Source: Euryarchaeota archaeon ADurb.BinA087 (GTDB lineage: Archaea > Halobacteriota > Methanomicrobia > Methanomicrobiales > Methanospirillaceae). From it: a stretch of DNA of 39,652 nt. Positions 31,991-39,652 of this stretch are shown here, piece by piece (the stretch's first letter is position 1; the number at the start of each line of letters is the position of its first letter). The translations under genes were made by a program, and so were the position numbers. The notes beneath the pieces are model-generated. The model made no database searches. It saw only the letters and a list, made by a program, of their open reading frames with translations, and was not told the DNA's origin. Where the stretch lies: contig MVZQ01000005.1 in the NCBI GenBank assembly GCA_002068435.1, positions 1 through 39,652 on the forward strand. The letters are read 5' to 3'.

Positions 31991-33161
31991 CAGCAAGACC
32001 ATTCTCTCTTGCGATATCCCTGAAGGCAGCAGCAAGATATTCTGCCTGGGAACCGGTCATTCCATAGGTGTTGAACTTCCAGACCTTCGTTGCTCCCGGG
32101 ATGATTCCCGCTATTCCCTTTCCTTTCAGGGCGCTTGAGAAGAAGAACCCACGTTTCTTGTGAACCTGTGCCACCCGGTCAAATGAACCGGTAGTGTCAA
32201 CCCGGGTCAGGGTATGGTTCCTCGGGTACTCACTTTTAATCACCGTCCCCTCGATTGCCATGAGCGCATCGACCACCTTCTGGCCATTTGCAAGCTCCCG
32301 CTCCCAACAGTTCACCCGTTCCCTGACATGGGGAAACGATGCCATCATCCCCATCAGGGTGACGCCCATTAATGTGCAGCCCATCATGCCGATCTCCTTA
32401 ATCCCGAACGTTCTGCCGGTCACATCGGTCGTGACACCCGTGGTCCGGAATACCCGTCCCGCCCATTCAGAGGTCGTGGCAAGCATGCCCGATGGTGCAG
32501 GTGCCGCCATGCTCTTATGCCCGGATCCAACCACAAAGTCGGCTCCGATCTTCTTCCCATCCACAGGCATGATCCCGACCGTGTAGGCACCGTTGTAGAG
32601 GACAGGGACGTCATACTGGTGGGCAATCCTGATGATCCCCTCGACCTCGTGGCAGTTCCCATACTGGTAATCGAAATGGTCGAGGAAGAGGAGAGTTGGT
32701 GAATGACGAAACTCCCTTGTCACCTCCTCAATCTTCTGGGCGGCCAGATCGGAGGTGATGATATTTGACTCGTTTTTTGGGATCTCCCTGATCACTCCCC
32801 CCCTCCCTTCGATTGCAAGCACTTCGGTGTAATGGGAAAGGGCTGTGATCAGGACCGGATCGCCTGCAGAGATGAATGCATCGGCTACAGCCTGGAACCC
32901 TCTCCGGGCCCCCGGAACCACCCTTGCAGTATCCATGTTGACAAAGGAGGCCAGGTCACGGTGGAATTGATCGATTGGCGGAGTCCTGATATAGTCCAGC
33001 CTGAATGGTTTCCTGCACTGGTCACAGACCGAATACCCGTCACCATACGCGATCATTGCTTTCATTGCATCGGCAGTGAGTCGCCCCCCTACCTGGATCG
33101 GGTCGATGTTGATGCTGGATTCATCAACATCCCTCACATCGATGGTCCCTGCGCATTTCAT
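31980..33161 (-). CDS. pscS: Sep-tRNA:Cys-tRNA synthase (SepCysS)
   Basis: A 393-residue PLP enzyme that converts O-phosphoseryl-tRNA(Cys) to cysteinyl-tRNA(Cys) in methanogens lacking a normal cysteinyl-tRNA synthetase. It begins NIDPIQVGGRLTADAM. The catalytic cysteines are in YSVCDQCRKPF, and the PLP lysine is in VGSGHKSMAAPAPSG. Its ATG overlaps the stop of a 59-codon ORF upstream, so the two are coupled. A TATA-like stretch at 33371-33380 lies upstream of that ORF. It is transcribed toward, and overlaps by 11 bases, the amidotransferase gene. The partner SepRS is not in the window. Confidence 0.93.
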   Translation of the reverse strand: MKCAGTIDVRDVDESSINIDPIQVGGRLTADAMKAMIAYGDGYSVCDQCRKPFRLDYIRTPPIDQFHRDLASFVNMDTARVVPGARRGFQAVADAFISAGDPVLITALSHYTEVLAIEGRGGVIREIPKNESNIITSDLAAQKIEEVTREFRHSPTLLFLDHFDYQYGNCHEVEGIIRIAHQYDVPVLYNGAYTVGIMPVDGKKIGADFVVGSGHKSMAAPAPSGMLATTSEWAGRVFRTTGVTTDVTGRTFGIKEIGMMGCTLMGVTLMGMMASFPHVRERVNCWERELANGQKVVDALMAIEGTVIKSEYPRNHTLTRVDTTGSFDRVAQVHKKRGFFFSSALKGKGIAGIIPGATKVWKFNTYGMTGSQAEYLAAAFRDIARENGLAVTD

Positions 33162-33340
33162 CAGGCAAGCTCCTCCCGCAATACTGCCATCTCTTTTTCC
33201 AGTGCATCGAAGAGGGAGCGGACCTTCTCCTGCTGGCTCTCGTCCAGATTGTGCTGCGGCGCAGTCTCCCTGAGCATGACCCTGATATCGGTCAGGAGGA
33301 AGAGACCCTGAAAAACAGCATCAATGGCCCGTTTTGACAT
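33161..33340 (-). CDS. 59-residue helical protein coupled to pscS
   Basis: An ORF of 59 codons, MSKRAIDAVFQGLFLLTDIR at the start and EKVRSLFDALEKEMAVLREE near the end. It is predicted to be entirely helical. Its stop TGA overlaps the pscS start (TGATG), and its own start follows GGTGAT. That genetic coupling suggests a partner of SepCysS, for instance a reduced SepCysE-like scaffold that holds SepRS and SepCysS together in other methanogens. I cannot confirm homology by eye. Confidence 0.6.
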   Translation of the reverse strand: MSKRAIDAVFQGLFLLTDIRVMLRETAPQHNLDESQQEKVRSLFDALEKEMAVLREELA

Positions 33341-33370
33341 GAAATCACCATAGTAATAGTGAGAAGTGGA

Positions 33371-33380
33371 TTATAAGATA
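33371..33380 (-). promoter_or_regulatory. Predicted TATA box of the 59-residue ORF and pscS
   Basis: TATCTTATAA on the minus strand lies about 30 bases upstream of the start at 33340, leaving a leader of only a few bases. Confidence 0.45.
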
Positions 33381-33400
33381 GATGTCATCAGGTTATTATT

Positions 33401-33496
33401 TCATCTGTTCAGAATGAATACCGGAATTGAGCATTCGTTGTATTGTCTTTGAACGGTGTCTCTGAAGAAAAGAGTTCTGTGATCATTGAATTTCAT
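33401..33496 (-). pseudogene. Possible remnant of a USP- or transporter-type C-terminus
   Basis: A 31-codon frame reads FFRDTVQRQYNECSIPVFIL near its end. The final CSIPVFIL element resembles the last strand of universal-stress-like domains (usually PVLVV). An in-frame stop lies just upstream of the ATG. It could equally be a chance small ORF, and no ribosome binding site is clear. Confidence 0.2.
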
Positions 33497-33698
33497 ATTT
33501 CAGGCCTATTATCGGGCGTTTTATGTATGTTTTTGTTCACTCATAGGTAAACAGAACTCATAACATATACCTTCTTGATCATGGCTCCAATTTTCCTGAA
33601 TTGGCGGTCCTCCAGCAGGTTTTTTCAATAATGTACAATAAATTAGAAAATCCCAGTTTTAATCCTCATTTTTTCTCTCTCTCCACTCTCTCCCTCTG

Positions 33699-35489
33699 TC
33701 ACTGGGAATTATTCCCGGAATACTGGGCATATGCCTGCATAATGTCAGTACGGGTGAGAAAACCAACCATTCTCCCCCGATTCTCGGCATCTACAACAGG
33801 AAGGTGATTAAAATCATGCTCAATCATCATTTCAAGCGCCTTTTCCAGAGTGGTATCGGCTGTAATAGTGAAGGGTTCTCTGGTCATACCCTCCTTTACC
33901 GGGACGTCAAGATCTCTCTTCTCCCGCATCCGCTCCACGTCACGGATTGTCATGATACCAATCAGCTGCCCTCCATCTTCCACCGGGAATCCGGTGTGCC
34001 CATGACTCCGGATCAGCTTCAGTACTTTTTCACATCTGTCATCGGGGTGGAGTATGACTACCTCATCAATCGGAGTCATGCTGCCCGCGACCTGGATATT
34101 TTTAAGGATACTGATCTCATATTCTCCCCGGTGGGCTCCAGAGTCTGCTTTTGTCGCGACCTGGGCACGGTAAATCCCGCTACCTTTGGTGAACAGGCAG
34201 GCTATTGCCACAGCACCCATTGCAGGGACCAGCAATGAAAAATTGGCAGTCATTTCAACTACCATAATCATTACTGCAATAGGAGCATAGGACACACTCC
34301 CAAAAAGAGCAACCATCCCGCAAATAATAAAGGCAGGAATAGTTTCTGGAGGGAAATATGTTGGAAAGGCCAGATTAAAAATAACCCCGCACATTCCTCC
34401 GATCATACCCCCTATCACGAGGCCGGGTGCAAACACCCCTCCACTACCACCAGAACCAATAGTCAGTGATGTTGTAAGAATTTTAAGAAATGGAAGAGCG
34501 ATCAGCACCGCAAGCGGGAGCATGGAATACATGGCTAACTGAAGAAATCCATAGCCCGATCCAAGGCTTCCAAGGCCGATCTCCTCTCCTGAAGGGACGA
34601 AGAGGAAAATGATGATTACCATAATCCCTGTGAGAAATGCACCAATTACCGGTTTTATAAAACGCGGAATGCCGTACTTCGTAACTAGGTATGCAAAGAT
34701 ATCGTTGGTTTTGTAAAAGGAGGTAACATAGAGCCAGCCATATCCCGCACAGATCAAACCGAGAAGGAGAAAGAATGGTATCTGAGACACGGTCCAAATG
34801 AGAGAGGTCTCTGCGAATACTGGTTTGAAACCTTCGAAAAGCCCGAATATTGAATAACCGATGATAGTAGCAAGGAAGGCCGGCACAATCACCTCTGACT
34901 CGAAATCTCTCCTGTAGGGTATCTCTGCAGCAAGAATGGCTCCTCCGAGAGGAGCCATGAAAATAGTCCCAATCCCTGCTCCAATACCGATATTGAGGGC
35001 CATTCTCCGTTCATGCGGGGTAAGTTTGAGCATATCGGCAACCATTGAACCAATACCTGCCGCAATCTGTGCAGTGGGCCCTTCCCGTCCTGCACTGCCG
35101 CCGGTCGATATCGTCAGAATTGCCGTGATCGCCTTCACAAAAGGGACCCGCCTCCTTATCGTTCCTTCTCCATGGAACGCCTTGATGGCAGCATCAGTGC
35201 CATGCCCCTCGGTTTCAGGTGCAAGGTAAGAAACAAGGATTCCTGAGATGAGCGCTCCAAAACAGATAATCGGGAGGAGATACCAAATGACAGGGGGAGG
35301 ATACCAACCGGCAATCTCTTCAGGAGACTGACCTTCAATGGGATAGTTATACCCCAGACATGTGCCCATGAAAAAGTCGGTTGCGATAGTCAGACCTTTG
35401 AAAAAAAGCAGGGACCCAAATCCGGCAACAACCCCAACAACAATCGCAATGATCAGCAAACGTTGAAAAGGTGTGCCACGACGATCCAT
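33699..35489 (-). CDS. ClC chloride channel with CBS domain pair
   Basis: A 596-residue protein. The N-terminal 440 residues form a ClC membrane domain with GSAGREGPTAQIA (the gating glutamate), GSGGSGGVFAPGLVIGG and a GHGTD element where GSGIP usually stands. The last 130 residues are two CBS motifs (VAGSMTPIDEVVILHPDD and VKEGMTREPFTITADTTL), which often bind adenine nucleotides and control the channel. AAAGGAAT precedes the ATG, and a TATA-like GATATAAACC lies further upstream. It is unlike the CBS-less copy at 5079 in every motif, so they are not a recent duplication. Confidence 0.9.
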   Translation of the reverse strand: MDRRGTPFQRLLIIAIVVGVVAGFGSLLFFKGLTIATDFFMGTCLGYNYPIEGQSPEEIAGWYPPPVIWYLLPIICFGALISGILVSYLAPETEGHGTDAAIKAFHGEGTIRRRVPFVKAITAILTISTGGSAGREGPTAQIAAGIGSMVADMLKLTPHERRMALNIGIGAGIGTIFMAPLGGAILAAEIPYRRDFESEVIVPAFLATIIGYSIFGLFEGFKPVFAETSLIWTVSQIPFFLLLGLICAGYGWLYVTSFYKTNDIFAYLVTKYGIPRFIKPVIGAFLTGIMVIIIFLFVPSGEEIGLGSLGSGYGFLQLAMYSMLPLAVLIALPFLKILTTSLTIGSGGSGGVFAPGLVIGGMIGGMCGVIFNLAFPTYFPPETIPAFIICGMVALFGSVSYAPIAVMIMVVEMTANFSLLVPAMGAVAIACLFTKGSGIYRAQVATKADSGAHRGEYEISILKNIQVAGSMTPIDEVVILHPDDRCEKVLKLIRSHGHTGFPVEDGGQLIGIMTIRDVERMREKRDLDVPVKEGMTREPFTITADTTLEKALEMMIEHDFNHLPVVDAENRGRMVGFLTRTDIMQAYAQYSGNNSQ

Positions 35490-35628
35490 ATTCCTTTTAA
35501 CAATTTAATGATGTAAGTATATTCTGGTTTATATCTGGAAGAATTCAACTAAAGGAATATGACAGAGCGTACTATAGTACCTATTCAGAATCGTCAAGGA
35601 GTGTTATACTGGGAATCAGGATATGACT

Positions 35629-36159
35629 TCATTTCCTATTTCCAGTATTCTTTGCGTCATTGGTCTTGTTGATTTTCTTAATAGAGATCCCATTAATGAT
35701 CGCATCTCCACTGACGATATAGCGCTTCATGACCGAACCAAGGACTTCTACGACATCACCAACATTGATTCTTTCTTCGGGCTGGGTATACATCCTGACC
35801 GAAATCTCCCCGCTACGATCTGCAATCATATACTGGGGGCGGTTCAGGAACTGAAACCGGACTTTCTCGACCAGTCCTTCAATTCGAACAGGCTCACCCA
35901 CCATATTGGTGTTTATTAATTTGATTCGTGTCGCTCGCGCTTCCCGCTCATATTGTGGCCTGAATTCAGCATACTCTCTCTGGCTCATGTAATTAAGACC
36001 AAGTGGTATCAGAAGGAGCAAGATCAGTGTCGCGATACCCCAAATAAGCATCCGGGTATCCCTGCTGATGAAGTATGCATACATTAAAAAAATGGTGAAG
36101 ATTGCAACCACCATCACATGGATGGTGGAGATCCTCACATTGGTTGTTCCTATTTTCAT
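35629..36159 (-). CDS. Membrane-anchored OB-fold protein
   Basis: A 176-residue protein. Two membrane helices (about residues 12-30 and 36-55) are followed by a soluble region (EPVRIEGLVEKVRFQFL, then ISVRMYTQPEERINVGDVVEVLGSVM). The pattern G-D-x-V-E-V-x-G near the end is a usual OB-fold feature, comparable to NfeD-like or nucleic-acid-binding OB domains. It lies 10 bases after the formate transporter gene in the same direction, so co-transcription is likely. The function is unknown. Confidence 0.6.
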   Translation of the reverse strand: MKIGTTNVRISTIHVMVVAIFTIFLMYAYFISRDTRMLIWGIATLILLLLIPLGLNYMSQREYAEFRPQYEREARATRIKLINTNMVGEPVRIEGLVEKVRFQFLNRPQYMIADRSGEISVRMYTQPEERINVGDVVEVLGSVMKRYIVSGDAIINGISIKKINKTNDAKNTGNRK

Positions 36160-36169
36160 TCAATCCCGA

Positions 36170-37054
36170 TTATTTGAGAGCTGCAATTTCTTTCCGGAAG
36201 GCTACCCAGTAGATAACACCGACGAAGATCAAACCTCCGACGATATTTCCAATGGTTACAACGATGATGTTGCTCGTCCACATGGTAACCCAGGTCAAAT
36301 GAGAGCTCGCAACGAGTGCAGCTGGGTCAGTGAGGAATCCCTTTGTGAACAATCCAGCAGGGATGAAGTACATGTTGGCAACACTGTGCTCGAAACCTGA
36401 TGAGACGAAGGCCATGATCGGGAACCAGATCCCAAAGAACTTTCCAATAAGGTCATCAGCACAGATACCGAGGAGCACAGCCAAGTTGACCAGCCAGTTA
36501 CAACCGATAGCCTTCAGGAAGCACGACCATTGGGCCATCATACTCACATAACTCGTTTTTGCAACCGCGATGGCAATTGCCCGGCTTCCGAATGCCGTTA
36601 CCGTGACCGCTCCGGTTGCATCCCAGGCACTAAAAGGCCCATAGGCCATTATGTAGGCGTACACAATGGAACCAATCAGGTTTCCTATGTATACCCAGAT
36701 CCAGAGATTGAGCACAGAGGCCCAGCTGATTTTATGGATAAAGGCCGCCATCGGGGCAAGCATTGCGTCACCAGTGAAGAGTTCTGCACCGGTAAGGACG
36801 ATGATAATAAGCCCAACAGGGAACACAGCTCCGGTTATGAGCTGGCTAAACCCAGCGCTTGCAGTTCCATATCGGAGTGCTGCATCAGTTGCCTGAATCC
36901 CGGTACTGCACACGGTGGCGAGAGCACCTCCCATCGCGATGTAAGCGCCTGCCATGAACCCACGAAGCAGCATGTTCCAGGCGGGCAGCCCTACCTTGTA
37001 CTTCCCAGCATCACCGGCTTTAGCAACGATGGCAACTGGGGGATGAAATACCAT
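36170..37054 (-). CDS. fdhC: Formate/nitrite family transporter, probably formate
   Basis: A 294-residue protein with six membrane helices of the FNT family, recognisable from NMLLRGFMAGAYIAMGGALA, VGLIIIVLTGAELFTGD and GCNWLVNLAVLLGICADDLI, plus the family AFVSSGFEHSVANMYFIP segment. In methanogens these import formate for methanogenesis or biosynthesis. Formate dehydrogenase genes are not in the window. The frame opens with GTG at 37063; the ATG at 37054 has GAGGTG eight bases upstream. It is the first gene of a pair with the OB-fold membrane protein. Confidence 0.88.
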   Translation of the reverse strand: MVFHPPVAIVAKAGDAGKYKVGLPAWNMLLRGFMAGAYIAMGGALATVCSTGIQATDAALRYGTASAGFSQLITGAVFPVGLIIIVLTGAELFTGDAMLAPMAAFIHKISWASVLNLWIWVYIGNLIGSIVYAYIMAYGPFSAWDATGAVTVTAFGSRAIAIAVAKTSYVSMMAQWSCFLKAIGCNWLVNLAVLLGICADDLIGKFFGIWFPIMAFVSSGFEHSVANMYFIPAGLFTKGFLTDPAALVASSHLTWVTMWTSNIIVVTIGNIVGGLIFVGVIYWVAFRKEIAALK

Positions 37055-37269
37055 TTTTTTCACACCTCTCGAATGTCTACCTTAACCAATAACCCCAAAC
37101 TCACTTTTCGTATAGGGTCAAAATTAAAATCTTTTCTGGTGTTATTAATAACTTTCTAATTGTTTTCAGGGGCACAATTCATGTTTTTAAAGTTTAAAAG
37201 GGAGAACTCCACTGGAAAAGAACCTTGAGGATAAAAATCTTTGTATAAATAGTTCTTGGTCAGGGTCGA

Positions 37270-38034
37270 TCAGACCGTTTTTCTCCTCCCGCTCGCATCG
37301 CGTGTGTATTTTCCGAGTTCTGAGTGAAGGAGCGAATCGCCAGAAAAAACCGGCCCATCGCGGCAGACCCTGCGCCCATCGGGATCGATACAGCAGGATC
37401 CGCAAACCCCTATGCCGCACTTCATATAACGGTGAAGACTCAGGTAACTCTTCCCCGCCATCCCTGCTGCATCAAGGGTCTGCAGTACCGCCTGCATCAT
37501 CTTCTCAGGGCCGCAGACACAGATCTGGCGGTACTCTGAGAGGGGGATCTCTTTCAGAAGTCCCGTCACGGGCCCATGAACGCCTGATGATCCGTCATCG
37601 GTTGCCACAAGGACACTCGTCTTCTGGGTCAGTTCAGGGAGGAACAGCAGTTCATCAGCGGTTCTTGCCCCAATCAAAAGACATTCGACAAGCCCGTGCA
37701 TGACCAGCGGGCGGAGCGGTGCGGCACCCACTCCCCCGGCAATGGCCAGTGTTCCTTCCTGTTCAGGAAATCCATTTCCAAACGGTCCCCGGATCCCCAG
37801 CAGGTCCCCTGGCCGGGTCTGGAAGAGCGCACCTGTCGCATCCCCCACTCTCTGTACAGTGATAGTATCAGATCGTGAAAGGGCCATCGGTATCTCATCA
37901 ACGCCCGGGATGGTCACCATCACGAACTGCCCCGGCCGGAAAGAAAATCCCGGGAAGAACGAGAATGTCCTTACCGTAGGGGTTTCCTGGGTAATCGCGG
38001 TGATCCGGACTGCCTGCAATGCCCCCTTATCCAT
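37270..38034 (-). CDS. pyrK: Dihydroorotate dehydrogenase electron transfer subunit
   Basis: A 254-residue flavoprotein subunit. The N-terminal FAD-binding barrel contains FRPGQFVMVTIPG, the NAD-binding region holds GTLAIAGGVGAAPLRPL and CVCGPEKMM, and the C-terminal 2Fe-2S site is CGIGVCGSCCIDPDGRRVC. It passes electrons from the dehydrogenase PyrD to NAD. The start at 38034 overlaps the pyrD stop by eight bases. The longer frame (38073) starts inside pyrD and is not needed. Confidence 0.92.
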   Translation of the reverse strand: MDKGALQAVRITAITQETPTVRTFSFFPGFSFRPGQFVMVTIPGVDEIPMALSRSDTITVQRVGDATGALFQTRPGDLLGIRGPFGNGFPEQEGTLAIAGGVGAAPLRPLVMHGLVECLLIGARTADELLFLPELTQKTSVLVATDDGSSGVHGPVTGLLKEIPLSEYRQICVCGPEKMMQAVLQTLDAAGMAGKSYLSLHRYMKCGIGVCGSCCIDPDGRRVCRDGPVFSGDSLLHSELGKYTRDASGRRKTV

Positions 38035-38917
38035 GGGCGCACCCCACAATGGTATCCGGAGGGACCCCATCACTACTGTAGAGGTCAGTCGCTATCGACC
38101 GGAATATGCAGGGGTAATCCTTTACCGCAGTTCCGATCTGTACAGCGGAAGCTCCTGCCATCATCATCTCAATCACATCCCCTGCGGAGGATATTCCGCC
38201 GCATCCGATGATCGGGATCCGGCATGATTCGTACAGCTCGTAGACGCACCGGACCGCTACCGGAAATATTGATTTTCCTGAAAGCCCGCCGACCCGGTTT
38301 CCGAGAACCGGGCGCTTCAGTTCGGTCGAGATCCTCATCGCTTTCACCGTATTAATGGCAACAAGTGCGGAAGCTCCGCCACGTTCCGCTGCCTTGCCGC
38401 AGAGCGTAATATCAGTCACATTTGGAGTGAGTTTCACCCAGGTTGGAAGTCCAAGGCTGCTTACGGCCTGCGTGCATGCTTCCACAAGGTCCGGATCGGT
38501 TCCCAGTGCCGCTCCGTATCCAGCAGCATGCGGACAGCTCAGGTTCAGTTCAAACGCGGCAGCCGTTCCGGCAAACCACGAGGCTACGGTCCGGAACTCA
38601 TCAGGATTGCCACCATATATGCTGAGAATCACTGGTTTCCCGGCAAGAACCTGTAATTCTCCTTCAAACTCGCGCGATGGGTTGGGCAGGCCCATGGCAT
38701 TGAGGAGTCCCCCTTCAGTCTCAACCACGCAGGGACCCGGATGGCCCTCGCAGGGATATGGGCCGATGGACTTGGTGACCACCCCGCCGGCGCCACACGC
38801 GAGTATGCGTGCAAGCGAAGAACCTGTCGTCCCCAGGACCCCTGCGGCAAGCAGGAGATGGTTTGAAAGCGCCATCCCCCCAACCAATACCGTACCTGAT
38901 GTTATCCTCACTGTCAA
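38027..38917 (-). CDS. pyrD: Dihydroorotate dehydrogenase, class 1B catalytic subunit
   Basis: About 296 residues. Typical segments are LLLAAGVLGTTG, VVTKSIGPYP, ETEGGLLNAMGLPNPS, the catalytic cysteine in LNLSCPHAAG, and GCGGISSAGDVIEMMMAGAS near the end. It oxidises dihydroorotate to orotate in pyrimidine synthesis, paired with PyrK. The frame is open to 39115, but the family start is near VRITSGTVLVGG. I use the TTG at 38917, with GGAG about 9 bases upstream; a GTG at 38911 is the alternative. It is divergent from the malate dehydrogenase gene. Confidence 0.9.
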   Translation of the reverse strand: MTVRITSGTVLVGGMALSNHLLLAAGVLGTTGSSLARILACGAGGVVTKSIGPYPCEGHPGPCVVETEGGLLNAMGLPNPSREFEGELQVLAGKPVILSIYGGNPDEFRTVASWFAGTAAAFELNLSCPHAAGYGAALGTDPDLVEACTQAVSSLGLPTWVKLTPNVTDITLCGKAAERGGASALVAINTVKAMRISTELKRPVLGNRVGGLSGKSIFPVAVRCVYELYESCRIPIIGCGGISSAGDVIEMMMAGASAVQIGTAVKDYPCIFRSIATDLYSSDGVPPDTIVGCAHG

Positions 38918-38938
38918 GGTCCGAATCTCCAGTACGAG

Positions 38939-38947
38939 TATTATATT
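38939..38947 (+). promoter_or_regulatory. Predicted TATA box of the malate dehydrogenase gene
   Basis: TATTATATT lies about 25-30 bases before the ATG codons at 38966 and 38972. Without a ribosome binding site this suggests a leaderless message. Confidence 0.45.
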
Positions 38948-38971
38948 CACGCCTCCCCAATATTGATGATT

Positions 38972-39652
38972 ATGACCAGGCTCGCAATCCTTGGCGTGGG
39001 GAGGATTGGCGGGGAGACCGCATATCTCTCGACCATACTCGGTCTTGCCGATGAGCTGGTGCTCTTCGACACGGCAAAATCCCTTCTTGATGCCCAGATA
39101 CTTGACCTCTCCCATACAGGGATCGATATTGGAATAGAGACCGATTGGAACCAGGTAAAGGACGCTGATATCTGTGTTTTCTCCGCGGGAATTCCACGCA
39201 ATCCCGGGGTCAGGACCCGGGCTGACCTGCTCTCCGCAAACCTGCCAGCTGCCAAGATATGCACCCAGGCACTCCAGGGTTTTTCAGGAGTCCTCATTAC
39301 TGTCACCAATCCGATGGATATCAATAATTATTACCTTTGCAAATCCACCGGACTGGAACCACGGCAGTGCATTGGATTTGGCGGGGATCTCGATAGTTCC
39401 CGCTTTGGTATAGCGCTCCGTACTCACGGGATAGAGGGAACCCCGTGGGTGATTGGCGAGCATGGGGAGCATCAGGTTCCCCTCTTCTCGCGTCTCTCCA
39501 CACCGGTTCAGGAACAGCTCAGGGATGAGATCCTCACAGAACTTTGTACGGCGAGCATGGAAGTGATCAAGGGGAAGGGCGGGACGGTCTTCGGCCCGGC
39601 CTGGCACCTTGCCAAACTCATCCGGATCATCGCAAGGGACGAGAGAGCGTGC
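38972..39652 (+). CDS. mdh: Malate/lactate dehydrogenase family enzyme, C-terminus missing
   Basis: 227 codons to the window edge, open to the end. It has the Rossmann start LAILGVGRIGG, the cofactor acid in ELVLFDTAKS (an aspartate, as in NAD-preferring enzymes), the substrate loop GIPRNPGVRTRADLL with its arginines, VTNPMD, and the catalytic histidine in IGEHGEH. The substrate is most likely malate/oxaloacetate, as usual in methanogens; lactate cannot be excluded. The ATG at 38966 is an alternative start two codons earlier. Confidence 0.85.
   Translation, partial: MTRLAILGVGRIGGETAYLSTILGLADELVLFDTAKSLLDAQILDLSHTGIDIGIETDWNQVKDADICVFSAGIPRNPGVRTRADLLSANLPAAKICTQALQGFSGVLITVTNPMDINNYYLCKSTGLEPRQCIGFGGDLDSSRFGIALRTHGIEGTPWVIGEHGEHQVPLFSRLSTPVQEQLRDEILTELCTASMEVIKGKGGTVFGPAWHLAKLIRIIARDERAC

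Larger units (their letters stand above)
33341..33698. other. Intergenic region, 358 bases
   Basis: It contains the TATA box for the pscS operon (33371-33380), a short ORF that may be a gene remnant (33401-33496), and an AT-rich segment with pyrimidine tracts before the ClC stop. I see no RNA gene. Confidence 0.5.

Noticed and set aside
38918-39115. Extended N-terminus of pyrD reaching to 39115
   Set aside because: It would cross the malate dehydrogenase coding region and TATA box, and the extra residues match no dihydroorotate dehydrogenase. The family start is near 38917.
1-39652. CRISPR arrays, insertion sequences or integrase genes
   Set aside because: I found no regularly spaced repeats, transposase motifs or attachment-like direct repeats, despite the accessory character of the first half.

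Overview
The window comes from a methanogenic euryarchaeon, most likely of the order Methanomicrobiales (a Methanoregula-like relative is my inference; no 16S rRNA gene is present). The evidence is archaeal TATA boxes and GGAGGTGATC-type ribosome binding sites, the tRNA-dependent cysteine enzyme SepCysS, an archaeal ThiI and Dph6, a formate transporter, DUF2150 and DUF3821 proteins, and many short membrane proteins. I see no rRNA, tRNA, CRISPR array or insertion sequence.

Positions 1-9250 look like an envelope and stress region. It holds the start of pspA (cut by the window edge), a DUF937 protein, an HdeD-like membrane protein, a cardiolipin synthase, a DUF2703/unknown/DUF2150 group, a ClC-type channel, a membrane-anchored phosphoesterase, and a tight five-gene operon (9247 down to 7482) of unknown function. 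That operon encodes a beta-barrel protein with an 11-residue-repeat tail, a membrane-anchored coiled-coil protein, and three tandem small paralogues sharing an ungapped 30-residue motif. It is the best candidate here for an undescribed system.

Positions 9250-18760 continue with small membrane and stress-type genes: two diverged copies of an integral membrane family, a CPA1 sodium/proton antiporter, a DUF6325-SHOCT pair, a lysine/glutamate-rich 33-residue protein, an anchored secreted protein with a second copy at 23.1 kb, a second HdeD, a PAP2 phosphatase, and a META-domain lipoprotein gene broken by a one-base shift in a C5 run.

Positions 18950-33340 are more metabolic. They hold arginine deiminase with carbamate kinase, a DUF3821 surface protein, ThiI, a NERD-membrane-CAP fusion, a DUF1848 protein, an N-formylglutamate amidohydrolase-like protein, a winged-helix protein, an ATC-hydrolase-like protein, MsrA, a PEBP protein, Dph6 coupled to a class I glutamine amidotransferase, and SepCysS preceded by a coupled 59-residue helical ORF. 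ThiI, Dph6 and SepCysS all serve tRNA or translation-factor modification.

Positions 33400-39652 hold a ClC channel with CBS domains, a membrane-anchored OB-fold protein downstream of a formate/nitrite transporter, the pyrD-pyrK pair of pyrimidine synthesis, and a divergent malate dehydrogenase cut by the window end. Many starts are GTG or TTG. I moved several starts from the longest possible ORF to the codon preceded by a ribosome binding site.
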